From DASSHC01 sp035693105 (GTDB lineage: Bacteria > Chloroflexota > Chloroflexia > Thermomicrobiales > Thermomicrobiaceae), in the NCBI GenBank assembly GCA_035693105.1, contig DASSHC010000237.1, positions 1 through 20,790 on the forward strand: a stretch of 20,790 nt of DNA, in the 5' to 3' direction. Below, piece by piece: positions 1 to 7,919 of this stretch (the stretch's first letter is position 1; the number at the start of each line of letters is the position of its first letter). The notes beneath the pieces were generated by a model. The model was not told the DNA's origin and did no database searches. It worked only from the letters and a program-made list of their open reading frames with translations. The translations under genes were made by a program, and so were the position numbers.

Positions 1-386
1 GGCATCGCCGGCCGCTTCCCTCGGTCGTACACCGTGCCCTCCCCTTCCCTGGACCTGGCCTGGTGGTGGCGTGTCGTCAGAGCTTCTCTCATTCCTCCAG
101 TGTCGGCGTTGTCTCTGGGAAAGAACGGAGACGGATGTGAACATCGCGTGAACAGCCGGCAACCCGCGTTTGTTCACGCGATGTTCACGAGACGACGGCG
201 CCCTTTTCATAGCGCGGGGAGACAATTCGAAGGGGGTACAGGATGATCGTCCCTCTTCGACTCGAACGCTCAGTCGGGCCCGCGGGGCTACAGCACTGAT
301 TATCGCGGAGCAGACGGAGCAGTCCTGCTCGGTCGATGGCAGCCCCGGACTGTTTACCTGGGAACCCTGGTGAAAGGCATGCGCGG
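1..386. other. Left-edge intergenic region without a supported gene
   Basis: No convincing coding region is visible here. The part from 99 to 226 is a structured regulatory region described separately, and 227-386 would be the 5' leader of the UspA-like gene. At the far left, a minus-strand gene could begin inside the window: a GTG at 32-30 follows a purine-rich GGGGAGGG stretch at a suitable distance, and an ATG in the same frame lies at 5-3. Only about ten codons are visible, so this is a possibility, not a call. Confidence 0.5.
99..226. promoter_or_regulatory. Bidirectional promoter with inverted GTTCAC-N5-GTTCAC boxes (copy 1)
   Basis: An 18-bp perfect inverted repeat lies at 137-154 and 171-188. 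Each arm is itself a direct repeat of GTTCAC with an 11-bp period (GTTCAC-N5-GTTCAC reading outward on each strand). This is the layout known for OmpR/PhoB-type response-regulator sites, and it resembles the PHO-box units described in actinobacteria. A -10-like GACAAT lies at 221-226 (plus) exactly 32 nt after the right arm. GACACT on the minus strand (104-99) lies exactly 32 nt beyond the left arm. No good -35 is present, as expected for an activator-dependent promoter. The same module recurs at 7646-7772. The regulator's identity is inference. Confidence 0.6.
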
Positions 387-908
387 ATGTACACACGAGT
401 CGTTGTCCCGCTGGATGGTTCACGGCTGGCCGAGCGGGCCTTGCCGTATGCAGAAGAGCTCGCCCGCATGACTGGGCTGCCGTTGCACCTCATCCGGGTC
501 GTTGCCGTGGTTCCCGCCGCTGGGCTCGCACAGGCCGAATACGCCTTCACCGACAATCTTTTCGTCGGTGCGCTTCAGGACGAGGAGTCAGTCGCTGACG
601 AGTATCTCGCGACGCTCCAGGACCACTACGCGGCCAGCAACATCCAGGTCACGACCGAGCGCCGCGCCGGTAAGGTGACCCATGAGCTGCTCGCGGCGGC
701 GAGCGATGGAGACCTGTACGTCATGGCATCGCACGGACGCGGCGGCGTCTCCCGCTGGTTTCTTGGGAGCGTTGCCGAGGAGATCACCCATCACTCGCGT
801 GTCCCGGTAATGATTATCCGAGCGAACACCGCCAATGAGGAGCGCGGGGCGGCAAAGCCGCGCGTCCCGGTTTTCAGGAGAGAATGGAGCCATAGCGGGA
901 AGAAATAA
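387..908 (+). CDS. Universal stress protein, UspA family
   Basis: This 173-residue protein has the single-domain length usual for UspA-type proteins. It opens with the typical first beta strand (VVVPLDGS, residues 5-12). It carries the nucleotide-binding loop ASHG-x9-GS (residues 114-128, ending WFLGS) followed by the SRVPVMIIR last strand (137-145). The first glycine of the classical G-x2-G-x9-G(S/T) motif is alanine here, a common variant, so ATP binding is likely but not certain. The ATG at 387 is preferred over an in-frame ATG at 336 because the family starts at this point and GAAAGG (372-377) lies 9 nt upstream. It is the first plus-strand gene downstream of the copy-1 promoter, which suggests stress- or nutrient-responsive expression. 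A basic tail of about 28 residues extends past the domain. Confidence 0.93.
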   Translation: MYTRVVVPLDGSRLAERALPYAEELARMTGLPLHLIRVVAVVPAAGLAQAEYAFTDNLFVGALQDEESVADEYLATLQDHYAASNIQVTTERRAGKVTHELLAAASDGDLYVMASHGRGGVSRWFLGSVAEEITHHSRVPVMIIRANTANEERGAAKPRVPVFRREWSHSGKK

Positions 909-1237
909 GCGGCTCTCTTGACGACGGCTGCGCGTGGTGTCCTCCTCTGGGACATCTGGGGCAGGCGCTGCCCGCCCGCGACCTTGTCGCCACGACAGCG
1001 CGCCACCGACACGGGAGTGGACGCCGCGACATTGGCCGGTGACCTCCCCCGCTGAGGGCCTTCAGTCGCTCGACGTCTCGTGGAATGACTCGATGTACCA
1101 CCGCACAGCCAAGAGCGCTGTCCTCGCGACCGCTGCCGGGTGCGACATACGAGAAATAAAGGCCATGCCAGCGGCGTTGCCAAAGTGGAACGAGCCCGCG
1201 GCCTGGAACGCGCAGGAGCAGGAGCAGAAGAGGAACA
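909..1237 (+). other. Intergenic region between the UspA-like gene and folE
   Basis: I see no gene in this 329-bp gap. A perfect hairpin, GGGCAG-gcg-CTGCCC, lies at 959-973 about 50 nt after the UspA-like stop codon. It has no U tract, so it is only a terminator candidate. The folE ribosome-binding region (AGGAG at 1214-1218 and AGAAGAGG just before the start) closes the gap. No promoter with two good hexamers was found, so folE may be read from the upstream promoter or from one I cannot recognise. Confidence 0.4.
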
Positions 1238-1927
1238 ATGGCATTTGAATCCGCCGCTGAGAACGATGATTTCGTCGATGTCATCTCCGGAGATGATTTC
1301 CCCGAGATCCTGCCCGGCACGAAGGGAAGCCGTGCGCGCCAGGTTTCCGACGACCAATTCCGCACATTCGAGGGCTACGTAGCCGAGATCTTCGCTGCCT
1401 TTGGGATGGACCTGGACACGCCGTCGACCCGCGACACGCCGCGCCGCTTTGTACGGGCGCTCTACGACGTCACCGCCGGCTACGATGGCGATCCGAAGCT
1501 GATCAAGGTGTTCGATACCGAGTGCCGGGGCGGGTCCGACTGCCGGCTCAGCCAGGTCATCGAGGGCCCGATCAACTTCTACAGCCTCTGCGAGCATCAC
1601 GCGCTGCCCTTCTTCGGGCGCGCCTACGTCGGCTACATCGCGCACGAGCAGATCATCGGGATCTCCAAGTTGACGCGCCTCGTGCGTGTCGTCGCCAAGC
1701 GCTTTACCGTGCAGGAGCGCGTCGGCCACCAGATCGTCGACACGCTGGAGGAGTTGCTGCACCCGCACGGAGTGGCTGTGTACCTGGAAGCGCATCACCT
1801 GTGCACCGAGATGCGCGGCGTGCGCGAGAGCTCGCCGCTGACCAGGACGACCTACTGGCGGGGCGCCTACGACGACAATCCGGCCTTGCGCGCCGAGTTC
1901 TTCACCGCCTGCGGGCTCCAACGCTGA
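1238..1927 (+). CDS. folE: GTP cyclohydrolase I
   Basis: This 229-residue protein catalyses GTP to 7,8-dihydroneopterin triphosphate, the first step of tetrahydrofolate (and pterin) synthesis; family members form toroidal decamers in the cytoplasm. The zinc-binding motif SLCEHH lies at residues 116-121 (C118 and H121 by homology to E. coli C110 and H113). The third ligand, C189, lies in the AHHLCTEMRG motif (185-194). The active-site region GISKLTRLVR (141-150) and QERVG (159-163) is intact. The first 35 or so residues form an acidic extension not needed for the core fold. The ATG at 1238 follows a purine-rich Shine-Dalgarno (AGAAGAGGAA). The gene converges on the glucosidase gene at 2143-4281. 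Confidence 0.97.
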   Translation: MAFESAAENDDFVDVISGDDFPEILPGTKGSRARQVSDDQFRTFEGYVAEIFAAFGMDLDTPSTRDTPRRFVRALYDVTAGYDGDPKLIKVFDTECRGGSDCRLSQVIEGPINFYSLCEHHALPFFGRAYVGYIAHEQIIGISKLTRLVRVVAKRFTVQERVGHQIVDTLEELLHPHGVAVYLEAHHLCTEMRGVRESSPLTRTTYWRGAYDDNPALRAEFFTACGLQR

Positions 1928-2095
1928 CCGAGATCCGCCCCATCTCCGCGCCGGACGCGCTCCTTCCCGCCGCAGCGCCGGGACGCGATCGCGCCGGCGG
2001 CTCAACCGTCGCGTCACGGCCGCGCGGACGGACCGAGCGCCGGTCGCACCTGGGCGCGGGTTCAGTGCGAGTTGAGACAGGCGTGGGGGTCCGTC

Positions 2096-2112
2096 CGCCT
2101 CGCATCGAGGCG
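2096..2112. terminator. Perfect hairpin between convergent genes
   Basis: CGCCTCG-cat-CGAGGCG forms a 7-bp perfect stem between the folE stop (1927) and the minus-strand glucosidase stop (2143). It is symmetric, so it could serve both converging transcripts. No U tract follows on either strand, so an intrinsic terminator is suggested by position only. Confidence 0.35.
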
Positions 2113-2142
2113 CTACGCTCGTGTTGGACGGGCCGCTGTAGT

Positions 2143-4281
2143 CTAGCTCTCCGGCACGCCCAGCGGCTCGCCCCACAACGGCGCCGCCACGGTGCCTTGC
2201 AGCACCGTCACGCGATCTGCCTGCAGGTGCTCGATGACGGTTGTGGCGCCCTCGCGGACCAGGGTCACGTCCAGGTGACCCTGGCCGATGGCGATGCCTC
2301 GTAGCCTGAGGCGGGGGAGCCAGGTGGGGAGCCACGGCGCGAGGAAACAGCGCTGCCGCGGAGCGTCCGGAACCAGGCCGAGAAAGAGTTGCACCGCGAG
2401 CAGCGGCACAGCGGCAGCCCAGGCCTGCGGGCTGTTGGCTTCGGCGTAGGGAACGGGCAGACCATGCGCGCGATCAAGCCCGCAAAAGAGTTCCGGCAGC
2501 CGATCTTCCTCAAAGGCCGCCGCCGCATCGAGGATGGCTCGTAGCAACGTGCTCGCCGCCTCGCGCTGGCCGTAGCGCCACATACCCGCCGCGGCCAGCG
2601 CCGTGTCATGCGGCCAGACGGACCCGCGCTGGTACGACATGGGGTTGTAGGCTGGGTGGCTGGACGACAGCGTTCGCAGTCCCCATCCGCTGAACATGTC
2701 CGGCTCCAGCAGACGCGCCGCGACCGCTTGAGCCCGCGCTGGGCTCGGTAGCCCGCACCAGAGCAGGTGGGCGGGGTTGGAGGCAAGGCTCGTCACCGGT
2801 TGCTTGGCGCCGTCGAGCGCCAGCGCGTAGAAGTTCTGGTCGGGGAGCCAGAACCGCTCTTCGACACGATCGCGCAGCGCGCTTGCCGACGCCCGCAATC
2901 TGAGGGCTTCGTCCGCCTCACCGGTCTCCGCCAGGATCTCGGCCAGGGCCAGCCGCGCTGCATAGAGGTAGCCCTGCAGCTCTATCGTCGCGAGTGGGAG
3001 AGCGGCGAGGCGACCATCGGCGTGGACAATGCATTCGCCCGAGTCCTTCCAACTCTGGTTGTAGTACCCCTGCGCGCTGCGCGTGCCGTACTCCTGCAGC
3101 CCGTCGCCGTCCCGGTCACCCATCTCATCGCACCAACGCAGCGCCGCCCGCGCCGTGTCGAGGTGCGCGGCGAGGAGGCGGTCGTCACCGCTCCAGCGCC
3201 AGGCGTGCCAGAGCGTCAGGCAGTAGAGGGCCGGGGCATCGTGCGTGCCGTAGTAGGGGGTGTGGGGGATTAGTTTCCGCCAGGCCAGTTCACCATGCCG
3301 AATCTCGTGCGGCAGCTTGCCCGGCTCAGCATCGCGCCAGTCGTCACGCTCGATCGCCTGGAGGGGCCCAAGCGCGGCCAGGGCACCCGCGGCCGGCCAG
3401 ACCCCATCGAGGCCGGCCATCACGGCCGTGACGAGCGAATCCCGGCCGAAGAGCGTCAGGAACCAGGGCACGCCCGCCGCGACGTAGGGCGGCTCGGGCG
3501 ATCGCGGCACGGCCAGCGCCCGGAGGTCGGCCCGGCCGCGAACGAAGGGCTGCGCCAGGAGCGGGGCAGCTTCGAGCACCAGCGGCCGCTCACCGAGCGG
3601 GACCGGGCTCGGCTCGGGCCCGCGGGGATCGCCGGCCGGCCGGAGGCTCTCGCCGCCGATCGACGGGACAGCGTCCAGGCTACAGGTCCACTCCTCACCG
3701 GGTCTGAGCTCGAGATCGAACGAGGTCAGCGCGCCGACAACGACCGGTGTTCCCGCGGACGGCGAGAAGGCGAGCCGCAACCCACGCCGAAAGCCATCGC
3801 GTGCATACGACAGCATGACGCCATCTTCCGTCGGCAGCCGCCGGATGCCCAAGCGAGGGGGAAGCGACCGGCTCCTCACCTCGAAGATATCGGCGAAGTC
3901 GGCGTCCAGGTGCAGCGTGAACTGGAGCCGCACCGGCCGGTCGACGAAGGCGCGCAGGCGCAGGTCATCGTGGAGCGTGCCGTCGAGCCGTCGCCGTAGG
4001 CTGAGCAAGAGCGTGCTCGCCGGAATCTCATCGGCCTGGTTCCGTACGAGCGGGTTCTCGAACTCCCACTGTGCGGTCGCATACCCCAGGCGTGTGCGGC
4101 CGAGCGGGCGCCACGCATGGCCGCAGAGGCCAAGCCGATAGGTCGAGAGCACTCGGGTATCACCGGCGAATAGCCCATGCAGCTCCTCGGCCAGCACCTG
4201 CCCGTCCAGGCCGCAGGCGAGCGCGACACCGCCTCCGTGGAGCACCATAATCGGTTGTGGAACCCGAATCCCGTGGCTCAT
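2143..4281 (-). CDS. Amylo-alpha-1,6-glucosidase (glycogen-debranching-type glycosidase), paralogue 1
   Basis: This 712-residue protein has the bacterial debranching layout: an N-terminal beta-rich GDE_N-type domain (about residues 8-205) and a C-terminal alpha/alpha-barrel amylo-1,6-glucosidase domain (about 260-650). The barrel shows the conserved blocks GVPWFLTLFGRDS (270-282), TPYYG (341-345), NQSWKDS (408-414) and, further on, SVWPHDT. All recur in the paralogue at 14193-16424 (FGRDS, TPYYG, NQGWKDS, SVWPHDT). Family members hydrolyse alpha-1,6 branch glucose or related alpha-glucosides; the exact substrate cannot be read from sequence. The ATG at 4281 lies just after the stop of the upstream membrane protein (4286) with an ACAGG Shine-Dalgarno overlapping that stop, so the two genes are probably translationally coupled. 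No signal peptide is visible, so it should be cytoplasmic. Confidence 0.9.
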   Translation of the reverse strand: MSHGIRVPQPIMVLHGGGVALACGLDGQVLAEELHGLFAGDTRVLSTYRLGLCGHAWRPLGRTRLGYATAQWEFENPLVRNQADEIPASTLLLSLRRRLDGTLHDDLRLRAFVDRPVRLQFTLHLDADFADIFEVRSRSLPPRLGIRRLPTEDGVMLSYARDGFRRGLRLAFSPSAGTPVVVGALTSFDLELRPGEEWTCSLDAVPSIGGESLRPAGDPRGPEPSPVPLGERPLVLEAAPLLAQPFVRGRADLRALAVPRSPEPPYVAAGVPWFLTLFGRDSLVTAVMAGLDGVWPAAGALAALGPLQAIERDDWRDAEPGKLPHEIRHGELAWRKLIPHTPYYGTHDAPALYCLTLWHAWRWSGDDRLLAAHLDTARAALRWCDEMGDRDGDGLQEYGTRSAQGYYNQSWKDSGECIVHADGRLAALPLATIELQGYLYAARLALAEILAETGEADEALRLRASASALRDRVEERFWLPDQNFYALALDGAKQPVTSLASNPAHLLWCGLPSPARAQAVAARLLEPDMFSGWGLRTLSSSHPAYNPMSYQRGSVWPHDTALAAAGMWRYGQREAASTLLRAILDAAAAFEEDRLPELFCGLDRAHGLPVPYAEANSPQAWAAAVPLLAVQLFLGLVPDAPRQRCFLAPWLPTWLPRLRLRGIAIGQGHLDVTLVREGATTVIEHLQADRVTVLQGTVAAPLWGEPLGVPES

Positions 4282-4285
4282 CCTG

Positions 4286-4735
4286 TCACCGGGGCACGTA
4301 AATGAGCCCGACCAGAAGCCCCCACATGCCGTGCAGCAGGAGGCTGGTCAGGGTGAAGCGTACACTGCCGGCTTTCCGGCCCAAGAAGCCGAGACCAGTC
4401 AACGGCGCGACGAGCGCGCCCGCGAGGGTAAACGAGAGCACTTCCCCCCACATGAGCCCAGTCAGGGGACGGGGCCACGAGAGGTTCGGCACGATCACGG
4501 AGGCCCAGACGAACGCGAGCAGCACGCTGTTGACGAGGTGAGAGGCCAACCCGAACAGCCAGGCGCTGGGGCGATCCGAGACCATATAGCGGCGGCCGAA
4601 GTCGGCGATGTCGATGGCGGTGAGACCGGGGATCGCGCCGGCCCAAAGACCGGCCAGCGCCATGACATAGCCGGCAATGAGTCCCGCCAGCACGACACCC
4701 ACGAAGTCCACTTCGCGCCAGGAGAGCGCTATCAT
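4286..4735 (-). CDS. Small four-helix membrane protein of unknown function
   Basis: This is a 149-residue integral membrane protein with about four hydrophobic segments (roughly residues 11-37, 57-83, 91-116 and 126-147). It has charged loops, one of which reads DIADFGRRYMVSDRPSAW between helices 1 and 2. I do not recognise a named family with confidence. The ATG at 4735 is chosen over longer in-frame starts up to 4852 because GGAGA lies 4 nt upstream and the upstream extension is arginine-rich and atypical. Its stop is 4 nt from the start of the glucosidase gene at 4281, so the two form an operon. A link to sugar metabolism is suggested by context only. Confidence 0.75.
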   Translation of the reverse strand: MIALSWREVDFVGVVLAGLIAGYVMALAGLWAGAIPGLTAIDIADFGRRYMVSDRPSAWLFGLASHLVNSVLLAFVWASVIVPNLSWPRPLTGLMWGEVLSFTLAGALVAPLTGLGFLGRKAGSVRFTLTSLLLHGMWGLLVGLIYVPR

Positions 4736-4772
4736 CGTGTCTCCGCGGCGGCTAATTCGCCGCATGCGGAAC

Positions 4773-4799
4773 GCGAAGCGATCCTGACGATTGCTTCGC
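4773..4799 (-). other. Leader hairpin upstream of the membrane protein/glucosidase operon
   Basis: GCGAAGCGAT-cctgacg-ATTGCTTCGC forms a 10-bp stem with a single wobble pair about 40 nt before the ATG at 4735. Its place in the 5' leader allows a regulatory or RNA-stability role. It could equally belong to a transcription stop for the oxidoreductase operon upstream on the same strand. Confidence 0.35.
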
Positions 4800-4953
4800 T
4801 GTCTGCCCGTAGACCGGAGCCGAAATGCATAACCGCCTCCAGTGGGTACCACCTCGTGCCTACTTTAATCCCATCAGGGGCCGGTGGCACCCACCAACAG
4901 CAACGAGAGGGTTCCGGCTCGTGGCCGGCTTGGACCTACACCAGCGGCCGCTT

Positions 4954-4971
4954 CCGGGGCTTTGGCCCCGG
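4954..4971 (-). terminator. GC-rich hairpin after the FAD oxidoreductase gene
   Basis: CCGGGGC-tttg-GCCCCGG is a perfect 7-bp GC stem starting 10 nt past the stop codon (4981) of the minus-strand oxidoreductase gene. Position and stability fit a terminator; there is no downstream U tract on the minus strand. Confidence 0.45.
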
Positions 4972-4980
4972 CCGGTCACG

Positions 4981-6183
4981 TCAATGAGCAACCAGCAATC
5001 GTCCCTGAAGCTCGTCCGGCTGGAATGAACTCGAATCAGCGATCAACTGGCGAGCCGCCTCGACCTGATCCCAGACATTCCAGAGCAGGACCCCGCGCAC
5101 ACGTCCGTCCCGAAGGTAGTGGATAACCCCTTCGCGATTCGGCTCCTTCCAGTCGACCACCGTCTCCAAGCGTGCATCAAGCTCACCAACCGCCTCATAG
5201 CCGAGATCGAACAAATCGGAATAGAAGAACGGGAGGTAGTCGTAGGGCTCGGTCGCGCCGGCCATGTTTTGCCCGGCGCGCCGCCCCATCACGTTGGCGT
5301 TGTCCTCGTGCTCGACGCGCAGGCGACTGTTGAGGGAACGATTGAAGAACGAGGCGACATCGCCAGCCGCGAAGATGGCGGGATCGCTGCTGCGCAGCAA
5401 TGCGTCGACCACGACGCCGTTATCGACCTCCAAACCGGCTGCCTCGGCGAGCGCGACATTCGGTCGGACCCCGATGCCGACGACGACGCCGTCGAACACC
5501 ATCTCGCGTCCATCCGTGCCATTGCCGCCGCTCGTGCGCACGATGACCTGCTCCCGACCGGCCTCCAGGCCCGACACCGTCTCGCCGGCCATAACCTGCA
5601 CGCCGCGCGCGCGGTAGTAGCCATTCAGGAACTGCGACAGCTCGGCGGGAAAGACGCGGCTGCCGATGCCGGCATCCGGGAAGATCACGCTGACATCCTT
5701 GCCATTCATCGCCAGGGCTGCCGCGATCTCCGAACCGATGAAGCCACCGCCGATGACGGCAAACCGCTGACCCTGCTCGGTCAACGCCCGGAGCCGGTGG
5801 TAGTCGGCGATCGTGCGATAGTAGACGACTCGCTCATCCACGGCAGCGGAGAGCCGTCGCGGCGTGCTTCCGGTCGCCAGCAGCAATCGGTCGTAGCCGT
5901 ACACGGTGCCCTGGTCGTCGACGATCTGCTTGGCCTGACGGTCAAGCTCGTTGACCTCGCGGCCCAGATGAAGCGTGACGTTGTACGAATCGAGCTTGAG
6001 CCAGACAGCGTCCTCTGGTTCACCTTTCCAGAGTCCCTTTGAGAGGGGCGGCCGCTTGTAGGAGGGCTCAGACTCGGACCCAACGATCCCAATCGAGCCG
6101 TCCGGATCGAGGTCGCGGATGCCAGCCACGGCTGCCGCCGCCGTCATGCCGCCGCCCACAATAAGATAGCTGTACCGTGTCAT
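4981..6183 (-). CDS. FAD/NAD(P)-dependent oxidoreductase (ferredoxin-reductase/AIF-like)
   Basis: This 400-residue flavoprotein has an N-terminal FAD dinucleotide-binding motif (LIVGGGMTAAAAV, residues 7-19) and an internal NAD(P)H-binding motif (AVIGGGFIGSEIA, around 142-155). The second FAD motif, IFAAGDVASF, follows near residue 275, and the C-terminal region (about 320-400) resembles that of reductase/AIF-type enzymes. No CxxC redox pair is present near the FAD site, so it is not a thioredoxin-reductase-type disulfide reductase. Electron-transfer partners are unknown. The ATG at 6183 overlaps the DUF488 stop as TGATG, indicating translational coupling; a GTG one codon upstream is a less likely start. 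The operon also encodes a DsbA-like protein, consistent with a redox role, but the substrate is not predictable. Confidence 0.9.
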   Translation of the reverse strand: MTRYSYLIVGGGMTAAAAVAGIRDLDPDGSIGIVGSESEPSYKRPPLSKGLWKGEPEDAVWLKLDSYNVTLHLGREVNELDRQAKQIVDDQGTVYGYDRLLLATGSTPRRLSAAVDERVVYYRTIADYHRLRALTEQGQRFAVIGGGFIGSEIAAALAMNGKDVSVIFPDAGIGSRVFPAELSQFLNGYYRARGVQVMAGETVSGLEAGREQVIVRTSGGNGTDGREMVFDGVVVGIGVRPNVALAEAAGLEVDNGVVVDALLRSSDPAIFAAGDVASFFNRSLNSRLRVEHEDNANVMGRRAGQNMAGATEPYDYLPFFYSDLFDLGYEAVGELDARLETVVDWKEPNREGVIHYLRDGRVRGVLLWNVWDQVEAARQLIADSSSFQPDELQGRLLVAH

Positions 6184-6578
6184 CACGCGTTTCCCTTCTG
6201 CCCACCGCCGGCAGAACGCTTGGCCTGGAGTCGTTCTCCAAGAACCTCTTTCAAGACGACCGCCTGGTTATGCGCGGTATCGTGGGCGCCATAGACCAGC
6301 GTGACCAGATCGTGCCGAGCCGTGTCGGCGATCTCGGCCAGGAGTGCTTGCCGGTCGGGCTGGCCGAGCTCATCCCGATAGCGTTCGCGAAATTCTGCCC
6401 AGCGCGCTGGATCGTGACCGAACCAGCGCCGCAGCTCGGCGCTGGGCGCGAGATCCCGATCCCAGCGCTCGACCTTGAGCTCAGCCTTGGAAACACCGCG
6501 TGGCCAGATCCGATCGACCAGCACTCGATGACCGTCCGCCGGACTCGCTGGTTCATAGGCGCGCTTGAGATTGATCAT
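6183..6578 (-). CDS. DUF488 family protein (YeaO-like)
   Basis: This 131-residue protein matches the DUF488 pattern: INLKRAYEP at the N-terminus, HRVLVDRIWPRG (17-28), a WFGHDP segment (52-57) and a LVTLVYGAHD core strand (91-100). The family is widespread and biochemically uncharacterised. The ATG at 6578 has GGAG 7 nt upstream and gives the usual family N-terminus. An upstream ATG at 6602 overlaps the preceding stop as ATGA and is an alternative that adds eight residues. It sits between the DsbA-like gene and the FAD oxidoreductase gene with overlapping ends, so the three are co-transcribed. Confidence 0.88.
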   Translation of the reverse strand: MINLKRAYEPASPADGHRVLVDRIWPRGVSKAELKVERWDRDLAPSAELRRWFGHDPARWAEFRERYRDELGQPDRQALLAEIADTARHDLVTLVYGAHDTAHNQAVVLKEVLGERLQAKRSAGGGQKGNA

Positions 6579-6598
6579 GCTCGGGCTCCGTAATCCCT

Positions 6599-7309
6599 TC
6601 ATCGCCGCGCGTGGGTGGCGTCGCCCTGGTGCGCAGGATGGGCGAGCGCCTGCTCGAAGAGCTCGCGCGTGGCGTCGAGGCAGCCTTCACCGTGGCACGG
6701 CAGCGTCTGCACGCTCACGATCCGATCGTGCTTCATCCTGGGGAACGCGATCGGCGGCCGGACGTGTGTGCCGTCGGAGAGCCTGAGGCTTGGTGTGCCG
6801 CGTACCCCATACTGATCCCGGCCGCGCCGCGCCTCGGCGAGCACCGCTTCTCGGCCCGCACCGCGCTCGAACAACTGGGCGAAGGCGGGGAGATCGAGCC
6901 CCGCTTCCGCCGCGATCTCGAGCAAGACCTCAGGCCGGCCGATATCGCGGCTCTCACCGAAGAAAGCGCGCCGCACGCGCAAGTCGTAGTCTTGACCGGC
7001 CGCTTCTCCCTGCTGGGCCGCGCACCAGGCCGCCTCAAAGGCCGGCAACGTCGTGGTGGGCCAGTCGCCGCGATAGGGTATGAAGGGAGCGAATGGTTCC
7101 TGGATCGCGGCCAGCCACCACTCCTGCTCCAGTTCATCCCGATTCGGGGCTCCGCCCCCGAAGACCTCCAACGGAAAGGCGCAGGTTCGTGTCCTGACTC
7201 GGCCCTGGTACTCCGGCGCCACGGCACGCAGGCGCACGGTCATGATGTAACACCAGGGGCAGGAGTATTCGGCCCATTCGAGGAGCTCGGGTACGTCGTT
7301 TGGTGTCAC
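6599..7309 (-). CDS. DsbA-family (FrnE-like) thiol oxidoreductase
   Basis: This protein of about 236 residues has a thioredoxin-fold active site SCPWCY (CPWC at residues 17-20), a long helical insertion and a C-terminal cis-proline loop GVRGTPSLRL, as in the DsbA/FrnE/2-hydroxychromene-2-carboxylate isomerase superfamily. Two further cysteines, in the LPCHGEGC segment near the C-terminus, could form a second pair. There is no signal peptide, so a cytoplasmic thiol-disulfide or isomerase role is more likely than periplasmic folding. The GTG at 7309 is preferred because AAGAGGA lies 5 nt upstream; the ATG at 7327 adds six residues but has no Shine-Dalgarno. It is the promoter-proximal clear gene of the minus-strand operon. 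Confidence 0.88.
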   Translation of the reverse strand: MTPNDVPELLEWAEYSCPWCYIMTVRLRAVAPEYQGRVRTRTCAFPLEVFGGGAPNRDELEQEWWLAAIQEPFAPFIPYRGDWPTTTLPAFEAAWCAAQQGEAAGQDYDLRVRRAFFGESRDIGRPEVLLEIAAEAGLDLPAFAQLFERGAGREAVLAEARRGRDQYGVRGTPSLRLSDGTHVRPPIAFPRMKHDRIVSVQTLPCHGEGCLDATRELFEQALAHPAHQGDATHARR

Positions 7310-7400
7310 ACGCGTCCTCTTTCTCATCGCGAGAGCGGTCAGTCACGCCAATTGCTGATCGCTCTGGCCGCCTGGAGTCGCGGCCGAAGGGATCAATCGG

Positions 7401-7628
7401 TTAGCGCACTACGGCCGCCGGTTTTCCTTGTACGCCGTTCGATACTGGTTCGGTTGGTTCCTCGGCACCGGTAAAGCCCATAGCACGCAACCGCGCCTGG
7501 GTCGTCCCGACCGCATCGCGCACCGAGTCGGAAACGGCAACTCGCTCGCGAGACGGAACGGTGGCCGGGAGAAAGATCTTGGTAATCCCGAGCGCGCGGT
7601 TTGGCGGCCTCGTTGGTCTGGCTTCCAT
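7401..7628 (-). CDS. Possible small hypothetical protein heading the minus-strand operon
   Basis: This is a 75-residue ORF with no recognisable domain, basic at its N-terminus and hydrophilic overall. Support comes from position: the ATG at 7628 follows TAGGAAGG, and it is the first reading frame downstream of the minus-strand half of the copy-2 bidirectional promoter (-10-like CACACT at 7651-7646). About 90 nt separate it from the DsbA-like start. It may instead be untranslated leader; codon use is compatible with either reading. Confidence 0.35.
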   Translation of the reverse strand: MEARPTRPPNRALGITKIFLPATVPSRERVAVSDSVRDAVGTTQARLRAMGFTGAEEPTEPVSNGVQGKPAAVVR

Positions 7629-7645
7629 CCTTCCTAACTGTCCCC

Positions 7646-7772
7646 AGTGTGGGTCCCCTCTCTGATCATCTGAGGGAACGCGCGTGAACGTCGCGTGAAT
7701 GAGCGTGAGGCCCGGCTGTTCACGCGATTTTCACGAGACGACCGCTGCGTTTTCGCGGACCAGGCATAGAGT
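7646..7772. promoter_or_regulatory. Bidirectional promoter with inverted GTTCAC-type boxes (copy 2)
   Basis: The left arm at 7684-7700 and right arm at 7718-7734 repeat the copy-1 boxes with few changes (GTGAAC-N5-GTGAAT facing GTTCAC-N5-TTTCAC). Downstream, GAGACGACS, a TTTTC block and a CAGGAYGATCG block are also shared with copy 1 at identical offsets. TAGAGT (7767-7772, plus) and CACACT (7651-7646, minus) are -10-like hexamers, each exactly 32 nt from its arm, as in copy 1. The plus side leads to the DinB-like/surface-protein genes and the minus side to the thiol-oxidoreductase operon. Confidence 0.6.
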
Positions 7773-7919
7773 CCTCATAGGGTGCAGGACGATCGCCCTC
7801 GATCGACTCGGGCGTCGTGGCGGGCGCGGTGACCGGCGAGCGAGCCGGTCTCGTTACTTGAGCGGCGTTTGCCTGGATCAAGCGCGCGTCCGAGCGTTCG
7901 GAGAGGTGGAAGAGAGGCC

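Noticed and set aside
791..2335. Long minus-strand open frame (514 codons) opposite the UspA-like and folE genes
   Set aside because: It lies antisense to two well-supported genes, is dominated by Arg/Ala/Gly repeats typical of high-GC shadows, and shows no family motif.
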